Of a stretch of DNA of 64,000 nt, positions 1 to 10,131 are shown piece by piece. The notes beneath the pieces were generated by a model. That model worked only from the letters and a program-made list of their open reading frames with translations. It was not told where the DNA came from and made no database searches. Origin of the DNA: Hyphomicrobium_A sp963726795 (lineage in GTDB: Bacteria; Pseudomonadota; Alphaproteobacteria; Rhizobiales; Hyphomicrobiaceae); contig CAVSDD010000004.1 of the NCBI GenBank assembly GCA_963726795.1, positions 1 through 64,000 on the forward strand, in the 5' to 3' direction. A program made the position numbers and the translations under genes. Numbering within the stretch: position 1 is the stretch's first letter; each line of letters starts with the position of its first letter.

Positions 1-375
1 GGGTTACGCCATTCAGGGCGGAGTAGCCAAGCGGAGCGCCTCCCTGACGGGGTGACGACGTTGCGGAGCGGTATGGCGGGAACGCTGGCGAGGGACCCTT
101 GCCCGCCGTTCTCGAACGAGTTGAGAGGGCGGCAAAAGCATGAGCGGCTGCCCCTTTTCCACCCTTTCCCCACCAGCGACGGAAGGAGTCTCACGCGCCG
201 GTCGGCGATCCCTCTGGCCTCTCACTGAGCTGTGGAGTGACTGCAGGTGGGTGCGCAACGCGCGCTCCCCTGCTCTCGCCCCTCACCCCAGCCCTCTCCG
301 TCGAGGGAAAGGAGTCCTGCTTCGCGCTGGCGCTTGGAAGGAGCCGCCGCACTGCTGCGCGCTGGCCATGTCGGT
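1..375. other. No supported gene; C-rich repeat-like motif
   Basis: I see no convincing coding region here. Short open frames exist on both strands but have low-complexity, arginine-rich translations typical of shadows in GC-rich DNA. Positions 279-312 (a run of CCCTCACCCCAGCCCTCTCC type followed by its partial complement) resemble a common dispersed intergenic repeat of proteobacteria. The signal peptide and true start of the following SCO1-like gene should lie in this stretch but cannot be read. Confidence 0.4.
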
Positions 376-926
376 ATGGCCGTCGTGCGCGCTTCCAAGC
401 AAGCCACCGGCGCCGAGCCGCTGCCCAAGATCGGTCCGGCGCCAGACTTCACCCTGACCAATCAGGAAGGCAAACGGGTATCACTGACCGACCTACGCGG
501 TGAGGTGACGGTAGTCACGTTTATCTTCACGAGTTGCTCGGATACCTGCCCCATGCTCACGGCCAAGCTGGTGGGGATTCAACGGCGACTTGGCACTGGA
601 CGAGCCAAAAGTTGCATTCGCTGCAATCACGGTAGATCCGTTGAACGACACGCCGCCGGTGCTGAAGAAATACGCGCTGGCCCATTCCGCGAACCTCGCC
701 ACCTTCTCGTTCCTCACCGGATCGTTCAAGGAGATCGAGGACGTCACTCGCGGATATGCCGTCTACTGGAAGAAGCAGCCAGGCGGGAATGTGGATCATA
801 CATTCCTGACTTCGATCGTCGACCGAAACGGCACGCTGCGCGTGCAGTATCTGGGCAGTTCGTTTCGATCCCAAGGAATTCCAGGCCGATCTGAAATCCG
901 TGCTTGCAGAAGGAAACAGCAAATGA
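376..926 (+). CDS. SCO1/SenC-family copper chaperone, frameshifted
   Basis: SCO1/SenC proteins are thioredoxin-fold, membrane-anchored proteins that deliver copper to the CuA site of cytochrome c oxidase. The core is visible in three frames: an N-terminal PAPDFTLTNQEGK stretch, the copper-binding CxxxC within FTSCSDTCPML near position 530, then AFAAITVDPLNDTP, and the conserved histidine in GGNVDHTFLTSIVD. The frame changes near 595 and 866, and each change is explained by one extra base. ATG 376 is only the first in-frame start and lacks a signal anchor, so the real N-terminus is lost upstream. The stop overlaps the next gene's ATG (ATGA at 923-926), implying co-translation. Confidence 0.75.
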
Positions 927-2262
927 TGGCATGGGTGCCGCGTCTGGTGGCACTTACGCGAGCCTCGATCTACACGAAGCTGCTGATCGCGTTCCTTGCG
1001 ATCGTGGCGTTGATGCTCGCCTCGGGTCTGGTGGGACTGCGTGCATTGAGCCAGGTGAACACCCGGGCGGAGGACATGGTGCAGTTGCAACGAAAGATTG
1101 CGGCGTATCGCCAGCTCAACCATGACACCATCGGCCAGCTCTACAGCGTCGCGTCTTCGCTCCTGAAACCTGAGGACCGTACGTTAGAAGCCACATTGCG
1201 TCAGCTCAATCAGTTCGGCTACGACCTCGACCGCCTGCAGTTCGTGGCTCAGGACGAGAAGGAGCTGTTCATTCGTGTTCGCCAGGACTACGAAGAATTC
1301 ATCCGGATCGTCACTCAGGTGGTGGAACTCATCCGCAGCGGGAGAGCTGTCGAGGGGCGTGACTTGCAGCTCACCAAAGCGACGCCGCTGGCCGACCGCC
1401 TCGAGCGGCTTACCAACGAGTTGGTGAACAAGGCCGAATCGGACATGGTCGCGAGCATCGAGGCGAGCCACGACGCCTATCTTACTTCGCGGCACGCGGT
1501 GATCGCTTTCGCGGTAGTCAGTATCGGGTTGGCCTTGCTGCTCGGGTACGCGATCTCCTCGTCGCTGATCAATCCAGTCACGCAGATGGAGGCACGTATG
1601 AACGAGATCGCTGCCGGCGACTTCTCCAAGCGGGTGGACGTCCCGAATCGCGACGAACTTGGCGTGCTGGCCGCAAACCTGAATCGGATGAGCGACGAAC
1701 TTGGGACGCGTCTACGGCCAACTCGAAGCCACCAGCCGTCACAAGTCGGAATTCCTGGCCAACATGTCACACGAGCTGCGCACACCGCTCAATGCCGTCA
1801 TCGGATTCTCGGAGGTTCTTCAGGAGAAGATGTTCGGCGACCTCAACGAGAAGCAACTCGAGTATGTACACGACATCCACGCTTCCGGGCGCCATCTACT
1901 CTCCCTGATCAACGACATTCTCGACTTGTCGAAAATCGAAGCCGGAAAGCTGGAACTGGAGCTCGCACCGGTCCATCTGCCGAGCACGCTCGACGGTACG
2001 TTGACCTTGGTCCGCGAGCGCGCCGTTCGGCATGGGCTGGAAGTTCGACTGTCTGTAGACGAGCAAATCGGCGAGACGGTAGCCGACGAGCGCAAGGTTC
2101 GACAGATTCTCCTCAACTTGCTCTCCAACGCAGTCAAATTCACCCCCGACGGCGGAAAGATCGATGTGCGTGCGACCCAGTCCCAAGACAATGTCGAGAT
2201 CTCAGTCAGCGACACCGGCATTGGCATCGCCGAAGAGGATCAGGAGGCAATCTTCCGTGCTC
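923..2262 (+). pseudogene. Membrane sensor histidine kinase, 3'-truncated
   Basis: This is a two-component sensor kinase. In order it shows TM1 (about residues 13-35), a roughly 150-residue periplasmic helical sensor region, TM2 (about 190-215), a HAMP linker, the HisKA phosphoacceptor motif HELRTPLNAVIGFSE, the N-box NLLSNAVKFTP and the G1 box DTGIGI. One extra base near 1705 shifts the frame between HAMP and HisKA. After the residues EEDQEAIF the homology stops dead, and the G2 box and C-terminus are missing. Within a few bases lies the stop codon of convergent livF. The kinase therefore cannot bind ATP normally if the sequence is real. Base composition is lower in GC than the livF side, suggesting two joined DNAs. 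Confidence 0.8.
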
Positions 2263-2268
2263 CCGTCA
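2255..2268. other. Abrupt gene-to-gene junction (possible chimera point)
   Basis: Kinase coding sequence on the plus strand ends without a stop at about 2257-2262. The TGA of livF on the minus strand is at 2266-2268. No intergenic DNA separates a half-domain from a complete gene end. A rearrangement or an assembly join are both possible. Confidence 0.55.
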
Positions 2269-3060
2269 GTCCGGCGCGCCGATATAGATATGGCGCAGGA
2301 GAGGATTGTCCGCGATCTCGGCGGCCGTGCCGGAGAGCCCGAACGCGCCGTGCTCGAGCACATAGGCGTGATCCGCGAGAGCGAGCGCGCGATCGACGTC
2401 CTGCTCGATCACGATCAGCGTCATGCGCGCCTCCTTCAGAAGCGCGAGCGTCTCGTAGAGCTTGTCCATCACCACCGGCGCGAGACCGAGCGAGATTTCG
2501 TCGAAGATGACCAGCCGCGGCCGCGCCATCAGCGCGCGGGCGATCGCCAGCATCTGCTGCTGTCCGCCCGACATCGATGTGCCAGGCGAGCGTTCGCCGC
2601 TCCGCCAGAACGGGAAATAGTGCGTAGACCGCGTCAAGGCGCTCCGCGTAGTCGATGAGGCGACGCCGCGCGCGGCGATCTTCAGATTCTCCTCGACCGA
2701 GAGCGTCGGGATGATGCGCCGCCCCTCCATGCAATGCGCGACGCCGAGGCCCGCGATCCGGTGCGGCGGCAAGATCCGCGACGTCGCGGCCCGCGATGCG
2801 CACCGAGCCGGCGGTCGGCCGGATTGCGCCGCGTGATGACGCGGGCAAGCGTCGTCTTGCCCGCGCCGTTCGCGCCGAGGATCGCGACGGCCTCGCCCTC
2901 CGCGATCGGTGAGGTCGACGCCCCTGAGCACGCGCGCCTGTCCGTAGCCGGCTTCGACGCCGCGAAGCTCGAGCAGGGGCGGAGCCGTGGAGCCGGCCGG
3001 AGGAGGCGGGCGATGAGCGGCGCGAGCGCTGCGCGCTCGACCGTGCCGGCGAGCGGTCGT
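2266..3060 (-). CDS. livF: Branched-chain-type ABC transporter ATPase LivF, frameshifted
   Basis: This is the second ATPase subunit of a HAAT-family (branched-chain amino acid type) importer. The N-terminal LELRGVEAGYG, Walker A GANGAGKTT, signature MSGGQQQMLAIARALMARP, Walker B LVIFDEISLGLAP and the switch-like IEQDV are all present but spread over three minus-strand frames. The resolved shifts (near 2755, 2815 and 2905) are each one inserted base. The start is not resolved, because the end of livG and the start of livF merge in one frame around 3000-3060. It is the promoter-distal gene of the operon that begins at 10987. In this context the cargo is more likely an aromatic or polyketide acid than leucine. 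Confidence 0.85.
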   Translation of the reverse strand, partial: TTARRHGRARSARAAHRPPPPAGSTAPPLLELRGVEAGYGQARVLRGVDLTDRGGRGRRDPRRERRGQDDACPRHHAAQSGRPPARCASRAATSRILPPHRIAGLGVAHCMEGRRIIPTLSVEENLKIAARGVASSTTRSALTRSTHYFPFWRSGERSPGTSMSGGQQQMLAIARALMARPRLVIFDEISLGLAPVVMDKLYETLALLKEARMTLIVIEQDVDRALALADHAYVLEHGAFGLSGTAAEIADNPLLRHIYIGAPD

Positions 3061-3858
3061 GTCCGGGGGCGCCGCGGCTCCAGATCAATGGCGGCGCGGC
3101 TCGCCTCTTTCTCCGCGGCGCCATGCGTCCCGAGATAGACCGCGGCGACCTCGTCGTTTGCGAGAATTTCCGCAGTCGGCCCTTCGACCAGCATCTTGCC
3201 GAAGTTCAGCACGAGCGAGCGCGCGCAGCATTCGCGCACGACGCGGATCACATGCTCGACGATGACGATCGCCGTGCGCGGGTCGAGGATCGATTTGATC
3301 AGCGCGATGAGCTCGGTGATCTCGCTGTCGACCAGTCCGGCGCCGACCTCGTCGAGCAGCACGACCCTGGGCTTGAGCGCGAGCGCGCGCGCGACTTCGA
3401 GCCGCTTGCGCCGCAGGAGCGGAAGCGCGCGCGCGGGCAGCTTCGCGGCGTCGGACAGGCCGGTCCGCTCGAGCAGCGCCGTCGCGTTCCGCGCGCGCGA
3501 CCTCGGCGCGGATGAAGGGGGCGACCGAATATTGCGCCACTTCGAGATTCTCCTCGACGCGTCATGTCGAGGAACGGGCGGGGAATCTGGTAGGTGCGGC
3601 CGATTCCCGCGCGCGCGCGCTCGGACGCCGGCATCCGCGAGACGTCGCGGCCCTCGAGCCGGATCGATCCCTGGCTCGGCGCGAGCGCGCCGCCGATCAG
3701 ACCGATCAGGGTGGACTTGCCGGCGCCGTTCGGCCCGATCACGCCGGTGATCGATCCCGGCGCTCAGCGTCATGTCGACGTGGTCGATGGCGACGAGGCC
3801 GCCGTAGCGCTTGACGAGACCGGAGGCTTCGAGCAGGGGCGCGCTAGCCGGCGCTCAT
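3060..3858 (-). CDS. livG: Branched-chain-type ABC transporter ATPase LivG, frameshifted
   Basis: This is the first ATPase subunit of the importer. Visible pieces are LEASGLVKRYGGLVAIDHV, Walker A IGPNGAGKST, the Q-loop region GRTYQIPRPFLDMT, an ALPLLRRKRLEVARAL signature-like stretch (short LivG signature), Walker B PRVVLLDEVGAGL and the H-loop VIVEHV. The ATG at 3858 overlaps the livM stop (ATGA). Within five codons the frame hits TAG, so an indel lies at about 3843. Further one-base insertions occur near 3760 and 3565. The C-terminus runs into livF without a clear stop. Confidence 0.83.
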
Positions 3859-4785
3859 GCCGCAGCCCTCTGCGAAGCGCCGCTCGAGGCCCGCGCGAGA
3901 CCGACGACGCCTCTGGGCGCGAAGCGGATCAGCACGATCAGGATCACGCCTGCGATCGCGATATGCGCCTCCGGATAGTCGGCGAGCGCCTCGCCGAGCG
4001 CGATGACGAATATGGCCCCGACCAGCGGACCGAGCCGCAGGCCGACGCCGCCGATGATGACCATCGTCAGCGCGTCGATCGACCATTGCAGGCCGAACAT
4101 GCCGTAGGGCTCGATCGCGCCGAGCTTCACCGCCTGGACGGAACCCGCCATCGCCGCAAGCGCGCTCGCCAGAACGAAGGCCGCGAGCTTCACCCGGAAA
4201 GGCCGGACGCCCATCTGCGCCGCCGCGTCCTCGTCGTCGCGGACCGCGCGCAGGATGACGGAGGCGCGCGTGCGCGTGCAGACGGTGATGACGAGCGACG
4301 CCGACAAGCGCGACGACGAGCGCGTAGCGGAACAGGACAGGCAGAGCGGGCGGATCGTCCTTCAGGAAGATTCCGCGTCGCGCCGCCGAAAGCGGAGACG
4401 TTGACCATGATCAGGCGCAGCAGTTCGGCGAGGGCGAGCGTGCCGACGGTGAAATAGAGTCCCCGCAGCCGGAACAGCGCGGGGGAGACCAGGCAGGCGA
4501 GCGCCGCGCCCGCCAGCGCGCTGCGCGCAAAGCGCGAGCGGCAAGGGCAGGCCGAAGCCGTTCAGGAGTCCGAAGGCCACATAGGCGCCAAGACCGACGA
4601 AACACGACACGCCAAGCGAGACGAGGCCCGCCGAACCCGCCATCAGGTTCCAGCCTTCCGCGAGCGTCAGGTAGATCAGCGTGCGAAAGCCGAGCTGCTG
4701 CCAGTAGTCGCCGACGAACGAGCGGCGCGAACCAGAGCGCGACGAAGGCGACGAGGATGATCGCGATTTCGGCGTATGCCGGCAA
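3855..4785 (-). CDS. livM: Branched-chain-type ABC permease LivM, frameshifted
   Basis: This inner-membrane permease subunit starts at ATG 4785 (MPAYAEIAIILVAFVALW), 15 bases after livH. Successive hydrophobic segments are found in different frames. The conserved LivM region GWNLMAGSAGLVSLG lies near 4620. The C-terminal half, containing the EAA-like loop, AAFVLASALAAMAG and GGVGLRLGPLVGAIFV, is clean. At least three frame changes occur, near 4730, 4535 and 4300. The stop overlaps the livG start. Confidence 0.85.
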
Positions 4786-4800
4786 GATTGCGTGAGCGGG

Positions 4801-5680
4801 TCAAGCGCGCGCCCCTCCGAGGACGCCGCCCGGCCGGAAGGCGAGAACGGCCAGGAAGAGCGCCATGCCGACGAGGTCGCGGTAGCCGTCGCCGAGCGCC
4901 AGTCCGCCGAGGCTTTGCAGGGCGCCGAGCGACGATGCCGCCGACGAGCGTGCCGAGCACGTTGCCGAGGCCGCCGAGCACGACGATGGCGAGGCTGTTG
5001 AGCAGATAGGAGGCGCCGCTCGACGGCCCGAACTGGAACGCCGCGCCGATGAGCACGCCGCCGACGCCCGCGCAGGCCGCGCCCAGCGCGAAGGTCAGCA
5101 TCTGCACGCGGCGGACGTCGACGCCGAGCGTCGTCGCGGCCGAGGGGTCGGCGGCGCTCGCGCGCAGGTCGCGGCCGAAAGCGGTGCGTGAGACTAGCCA
5201 GTGCACCGCGAGGATCGGCGACGACCGAGATCGCAAAGCCGATGACATACATCAGCGGCACGGTTACGGGGCCGAGCGTCAGCGGCAGCGCGGCGTAGCG
5301 TGCCGGGATCGAGCGCGTGTCGGCGCTGAAGGCGAGCACGAAGACGTTCTGCAGGATGATCGAGACCGCGAACATCGTCATCATCTGCGCTTCCGCCCCG
5401 CGATCGGCGAGCGGCTGAAGCAGAAAGCGATAGAGCGGAACCGACAGCGCGGCGACGAAGAGCGCGACCACGGGCAGCGCGAGGAGCGGATCGACGCCGG
5501 TAGGCCTGCACGAAAAACAGGCCGAAATAGGCGCCGAGCGAGCAGAAACTCGCCATGCGCCAGATTGACCAGGCGCATCACGCCGAGAATGATCGAAAGG
5601 CCGAGCGCGATCAGGCCGAGCATTCCGCCGAGCAACACGCCCGCCGCAATCGTGCTGGAAGCGACGCTTACGTCGGGCAT
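4801..5680 (-). CDS. livH: Branched-chain-type ABC permease LivH, frameshifted
   Basis: This is the second permease subunit. ATG 5680 begins MPDVSVASSTIAAGVLLGG, and the typical LivH segments follow: ALGLSIILGVMRLVNLAHGE, a TMFAVSIILQNVFVL helix, the RASAADPSAATTLGVDV cytoplasmic loop and a GGLGNVLGTLVGGI helix near the end. They are split over at least four frames, with changes near 5550, 5500, 5210 and 4935. The TGA at 4801-4803 follows GGVLGGARA, the usual LivH tail. It lies between livK (19 bases upstream) and livM. Confidence 0.85.
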
Positions 5681-5698
5681 GTCGCTCTCCTCAGCGGA

Positions 5699-6917
5699 TC
5701 AAGGAAGCGGAAACAGGAAATCGCCGGTCTTTGGCGCCTTCGGCCACACGATCACGGTCTTGCCGCTCTGCCATTGCAGCGAAACGACGGGCAGCTTCGC
5801 GGTATGGTTCTCGTCGAACTTGATCGGCCCGACGACATAGGTCTTGTCGGTCTTGGCGAGCGCCGCGTTGATCTTCTCCGGGTCGGTCGAGCCGGCCGCC
5901 GCGATGGCGTCGAGCAGCACCTGCGCCGCCGCGTAGGAATCGGCGATATGCTGGCTGCTCGTCAGCTTGGTCTCGCTTTCGAACGCCTTGGCGAGGTCGG
6001 CCGCGCCGGGATAGGGGAAGGTCGGATCCCAATAGCCGCCGACGAGCACGCCGTCCGAGAGCTTGCCGAGCGCCTCGGCGAATTGCACCGGCTCGGCGCC
6101 CTTCTCGATGTTGAGGACCTTGGGCGTATAGCCGCCGGCCGCCATCTGCTTGCGGATCGCGATCGCCTGCGGCGTGATCGCGTCGACCATCACGACTTCC
6201 GCGCCCTTGTTCTTCGCCTCGGCGATGATCGAGGTGAACTGCGCGTTGTCGACCGGAAACTCGGCGTTCTGAACCACCTCATAGCCGAACTGCTTGGCGA
6301 GCGCCGGCCAGATCTTGCCGCCGACCACCTGCCCGTCCGGACCGTTGTCGTGCCAGAGCGCGAGCTTCTTGTTGGTCTTGGCCGCGATTCCGAGATCGTC
6401 GAGCGCCTTGAACTGAACCGCGCCGAGCTCGGGCTCGTCGAAGAAAAGATCCCAGACGTATTTCCACTTGCGCACCGACTTGAACGCCTCAAGCGGATCG
6501 CATCCGGTCACCATCGGCTTCTTGGCCCGGTCGGCGACGAGCGCGCCGGCGTTGACGAGCGCGGGCGTGCAGGAGCCGAGCATCGCCGCGACATGATCGC
6601 GCGAGATAAGCGTCTCGGTGTTCGAGGCGGTGACGTTCGGATCGGTCTTGTCGTCGCGGATGATGAGCTTGACCGTCTTCTTCTGGCCGTCGACCGTGAT
6701 GCCGCCCGCCTTGTTGACCTCGTCGACGGCGCGCTTGTAGCCCCATTGCTGGAAACTGCCGAAGCCGGCCAGCGGACCGGAGAGCGGCAGCGACGCGCCG
6801 ATCACGATGTCGTCGGCCGAGGGCAGAGCCCATTCCGAGCGCGGCGAGTGCGATCGCGGCTGCGACGCCTGTCCTGAACTGTCTCATCGATGGATGATGA
6901 ATGCGATTGTCCTTCAT
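5699..6917 (-). CDS. livK: ABC transporter substrate-binding protein (LivK-like), frameshifted
   Basis: This is the periplasmic ligand-binding component of the Liv-type importer (Peripla_BP_6 fold). The start at ATG 6917 gives a signal peptide with an h-region VAAAIALAALGMG. One extra G near 6815 then breaks the frame before the mature N-terminus DIVIGASLPLSGPLAGFG. From there about 368 residues are uninterrupted, ending at 5699, including the IIRDDKTDPN and DSYAAAQVLLDAI segments usual in these proteins. In-frame length and the absence of internal stops argue the gene is functional apart from the single shift. The operon context suggests an aromatic or short keto-acid ligand. Confidence 0.88.
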
Positions 6918-6954
6918 CGTTTCCTCCCACATATGCGGCCGCTTTCCGGCCCCT

Positions 6955-7617
6955 TCAGAACGTGTTGTCGAGCGTCACGCGCCGATAGAGAACGGGCAGG
7001 ATATCCGGCGAGATAGCCCATCTCCTCGACGCAGTGCTGGTGCAAACGCCTGGTGAAGTCTTCCGTCGACCTGCTCGGCCCGCATCGCACGGATTTGCTG
7101 CCTCGGGAATGTGGACTGTCGCATCGTGGGCTGATCAGGCCGAGCCAGAAGCGGGAGCGCATCTCGCAGCCGTAGTCGGTGTCCCGGACAAATGGACATG
7201 CGCCCGACATGGATCGGATGCTCGAGGAGGCCTGGTCGCGCGCAGACAGCAAATCGCTCCGGAGGCCTTGTACGCGTTGTCGCCGAAGGTCTCGGAAGGA
7301 TCGTGAAAATCGATTCGGAGCTTGTAGAGCGGGCCGTCCTTGACCGGCGAGATATTCGTGGACGAGATGCGACGCGCCGACGTAGTTGCCGTCGACCCGA
7401 TTTTCCCAGCCGCTGTAGACATGGTCGGTCGGATGCCAGAGCTTGTACTGGTCATGTCGCCGAGCCAGCCGAACCACCAGTCGACCATCTTGGCGCGACA
7501 GCCGGGCATGCGCGTCAGCGCGGCAACCAGCCGCTTGCCGTCGCTCGAGTTCCTGTAGCCGGATTCGATGGGCAGATAGCCGGGCTTCAGCAGGTCGTTG
7601 GCTTCTTCAAATTCCAT
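6955..7617 (-). CDS. DAPG/phloretin hydrolase-family protein, frameshifted
   Basis: This resembles the DAPG hydrolase (PhlG/phloretin hydrolase) family, zinc enzymes that cleave the C-C bond between an acyl group and a phloroglucinol ring. Recognisable pieces are KMVDWWFGWLGD, YKLWHPTDHVYSGWENR, GNYVGASHLVHEYL, LYKLRIDFHDPSETF, GHVHLSGTDYGCEMRSRFWL and a tail ending LYRRVTLDNTF. The His and Glu residues in WHPTDH and HLVHEY are candidate zinc ligands. It starts at ATG 7617 and stops at 6955. At least three shifts occur, near 7455, 7235 and 6990. The identification is by remembered family motifs, and substrate assignment is an inference supported by the neighbouring genes. Confidence 0.68.
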
Positions 7618-7639
7618 TGCCGCCTCCCGATCGTTTCAG

Positions 7640-8009
7640 TCAGAACCCGACGTTGTCGCCGCCCTTGAGCGCAAGCATTTCTCGCGCTTCGACGGGGGTC
7701 GCGATCTCGTGGCCGAGCTCTTCAAGGATGCGGCGCATCTTGCTGACCTGATCCGCGTTCGAGGACGCGAGCTTGCCGCGCCCGATATAGAGCAAGTCCT
7801 CAAGCCCACGCGCACGTTCCGCCTGCGTCGCGCGGGGAATTTGTGAGCGGCGGCCGCGCCGCCCGCTTCCGCCGCCGCGATCGACTGCGTCGCGATGTCG
7901 TCGGGTGTGTAGGCCAGCGCGTCGGACATGGTCGGCGTATGGATGCCGCCGGTGACAGCGCAGGTAACGATGACCTTGTTGCTTGTCGTCGCCTTGGCCA
8001 CGATTTCAT
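7640..8009 (-). pseudogene. BKACE (beta-keto acid cleavage enzyme), internally deleted
   Basis: BKACE (DUF849) enzymes are zinc TIM barrels that condense a beta-keto acid with acetyl-CoA and release acetoacetate. The N-terminal strand KVIVTCAVTGGIHTPTMSDA and the first helix ending AAEAG are present. The C-terminal VRVGLEDLLYIGRGKL and EELGHEIATPVEAREML are also present. The intervening barrel of about 180 residues, with the metal-binding histidines, is absent: the gene is about 370 bases instead of roughly 900. The join is near 7865. ATG 8009 overlaps the preceding stop, but the frame needs correction; GTG 8001 is the in-frame alternative. In phloroglucinol catabolism this step would cleave triacetate. 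Confidence 0.72.
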
Positions 8010-8936
8010 CTTTCTTTCGGGGAAGGCGCTTTGAAGCTCGCCTTGAGATGCCGGTCAAGTCGCTCGCGCAGCGCGGCCTGGTCGTCTTCTGTCCAGTCAC
8101 GAAATCCGCCGCCGCTCTTGAAGCCGAGACGGCCCTTGGCCGATCAGCTTGTCGAGAAGAGGCGAGGGCGCGGTCGAGCGGTCGAGCGCCGGCAAGACGT
8201 AGCTGTGAATCGCGCGCGTCAGATCGAGACCGACGAGGTCGGCGTTCTCCGAGCGGCCCAAGCACGGCGAGCCGCGCGCCAAAACTCGACTTCACGACGT
8301 CGTCGACAGTCTTCGCGTCGCAGACGCCCTCCGCGACCAGCGCGATCGCCTCGCGCCAGAGCGCGTGCTGAAGCCGGTTGCCGACGAATCCGGGCACGTC
8401 CTTGCGGACCTCGACCGGCGCCTTGCCGACCGACTTCAGGAGCGCAATCGTTCGCGCGATCGCGTCGTCCGAGGTGTCGCGCCGTGCGGATCACCTCGAC
8501 CAGCGGCACGAGATAGGGCGGATTCCACCAATGCGTTCCGAGCGCCCGCGCCTTGTGCTCGAACGCGCGCCATGATCTGGCCGATCGGAATGACGGAGGT
8601 GTTCGACGCCAGGATCGCGGCCGGCGGGGCGAAGCGTTCGACCTCGGCGAACAGGTCCTGCTTCAGCTCGAGATTTTCCGGCGCGGCTTCGATCACCCAG
8701 TCCGCGCCCGCGACGCACGCTTCGAGCGAGGCGACGACTTCGACGCGCGCGAGCGCATCGCGCGACTCCTGCGAACCGTCGAGATTGGCGGCGATGCGCG
8801 TCAGGATCGCGTCGCGCGCGTCCGCGAGGGGATCGGTGATCCGCACAGGATGGCCCGCGCAGGCGAAGACCTGCGCGATGCCATGGCCCATGAGCCCGCC
8901 GCCGAGGATCGCGATGCGCTGGTGAGCCATCGTCAT
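8006..8936 (-). CDS. 3-hydroxyacyl-CoA dehydrogenase-family NAD enzyme, frameshifted
   Basis: The Rossmann motif GGGLMGHGIAQ is followed by EAAPENLELKQDLF. The catalytic-His segment GTHWWNPPYLVPLVEV (read across a shift near 8535) and the C-terminal domain MPGFVGNRLQHALWREAIAL follow. The length, about 310 residues, matches the group that includes L-carnitine and L-gulonate dehydrogenases, which oxidise free 3-hydroxy acids rather than CoA esters. This suits oxidation of 3-hydroxy-5-oxohexanoate, the ring-opened phloroglucinol product. ATG 8936 and TGA 8006 both overlap neighbours by 4 bases, so the operon is translationally coupled. Four or more single-base shifts interrupt it. Confidence 0.78.
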
Positions 8937-9737
8937 CCCGCCGTGTAGCCGCCGTCGGCGTAGAGGATGTGGCCGGTGTAGAAGTCCGACGCCGCGGACG
9001 CGAGGAACAGCAGAGGGCCCGGCGAGATCGCCGGGCTCGCCGAGGCGCCCCTTCGGCACGCGGGCGAGGAAGCCTGCGCGCGTCGTCTGGGCGCGCTCGT
9101 CGTCGCCGAACATCCAGGCGGTGAGCGGCGAGCGGAAGACGGTCGGCGCGATGGCGTTGACCGTGATTCCGGTCGCGCCCCATTCGCAGCCCAGGGCGCG
9201 CGTGATGCCGTCGACCGCCGATTTCGAGGCGCAATAGGCGGTGTAGCCGGCGGGATGGCCGAGCAGGCCGCGCGCCGACGACATCAGGACGATCTTGCCG
9301 CCCTCGCCCTGCGCCAGCATCTGCCGGCCGGCCGCGCGCGCGATCAGCCAGCTCTGCGTGACATTCGCGTCCATCACGTCGAGGAAGCGATCGGGCGACA
9401 TTTCGACGATCTTCGAGACGTCGTTCTTGCCGGACGCGACGACGAGAATGTCGACCCGGCCGAAGCGCGCGACCGCCGCCTCGACGATCTTGTCGCAGGC
9501 CGCCTCGCTCGATGGGCGCGCCTGCGATCTCCTCGACCTCGGCGCCGCGCCTCGCGGCACTCGCGCGGCGACTTCGGCGAGTTCCTTCGCCTTGCCTGCG
9601 GCAAGGACCAGTTTCGCGCCGGCAGAGGCCAATGTTTCGGCTGCGACCGCGCCAAAGGCGCCTGAGGCGCCGGTGACAATGGCGACCTTGCCGCTGACCG
9701 CGAAGAGCGCGAGCGGGTCCGTCGGCGCGCCGGTCAT
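8933..9737 (-). CDS. Short-chain dehydrogenase/reductase, frameshifted
   Basis: This is a classical SDR of about 265 residues. The cofactor motif TGASGAFG is at about residues 22-29, the NNAG-equivalent is replaced by VVASGKND, the catalytic serine lies in LMSSARG, and YCASKSAV carries the catalytic Tyr and Lys. The C-terminal AIAPTVFRSPLTAWMFGDDE forms the substrate loop. One shift lies in the 9505-9560 region and another near 9020, where the end YFTGHILYADGGYTAG is read in another frame. Phloroglucinol reductase, which makes dihydrophloroglucinol with NADPH, is an SDR, so this is my best candidate for that step. The stop overlaps the next gene (ATGA). Confidence 0.8.
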
Positions 9738-10088
9738 GGCTTCACTCCGGGCGGATAGGGAATGACGACCAGCATCTTGCAGACGTCGTTGTCGCGATTG
9801 ACGAGCTGGCGCACTTCGTTCGGCGGCGATGGTGCAGGAATCCATCGGCCCGAGCACGGTCTCGTTGCCGTCGATGATCACGGCACATGCGTCCGCTGAG
9901 GACGACATAGACCTTCTCGAAGGGGGTCGAGTTCGGGACCCGCGCCGCCGCCCGGAAGAAATTGCGAGAAGTCCGACCCATTGATTCGTCGGCCCGCCGG
10001 GCTCGAACCCCTGCAGCCTGAGGCCTACGACGCCCCAATGATTGGGGGCCTCATAGGGCTTTGCCTCGGCAAAGCGTTTGACCAACAT
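9734..10088 (-). CDS. Small cupin-domain protein, frameshifted
   Basis: This is a single-domain cupin of about 118 residues. It begins MLVKRFAEAKPYEAPNHWG at ATG 10088 and continues through FEPGGPTNQWVG, VIIDGNETVLGPMDSCTIAAN (the second cupin motif) and the tail KMLVVIPYPPGVKP. The conserved histidines of the cupin metal site are poorly visible because two or three shifts fall between 9860 and 9960. The stop overlaps the SDR start by 4 bases. Its role in the operon is unknown; such cupins often accompany dioxygenases or act as isomerases. Confidence 0.65.
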
Positions 10089-10131
10089 CGCGGCGTCCCT
10101 CCTGAAATGGCCCGGCTCTTTGGGCCTTCGG

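Noticed and set aside
5555..6877. 440-codon plus-strand open frame opposite livK
   Set aside because: Composition is dominated by Arg/Leu/Asp/Gly from the reverse of a well-supported substrate-binding protein gene.
2266..6917. True branched-chain amino acid transporter
   Set aside because: The subunits are Liv-type, but embedding in an aromatic/polyketide operon under IclR makes a leucine transporter unlikely. Names are kept for family only.
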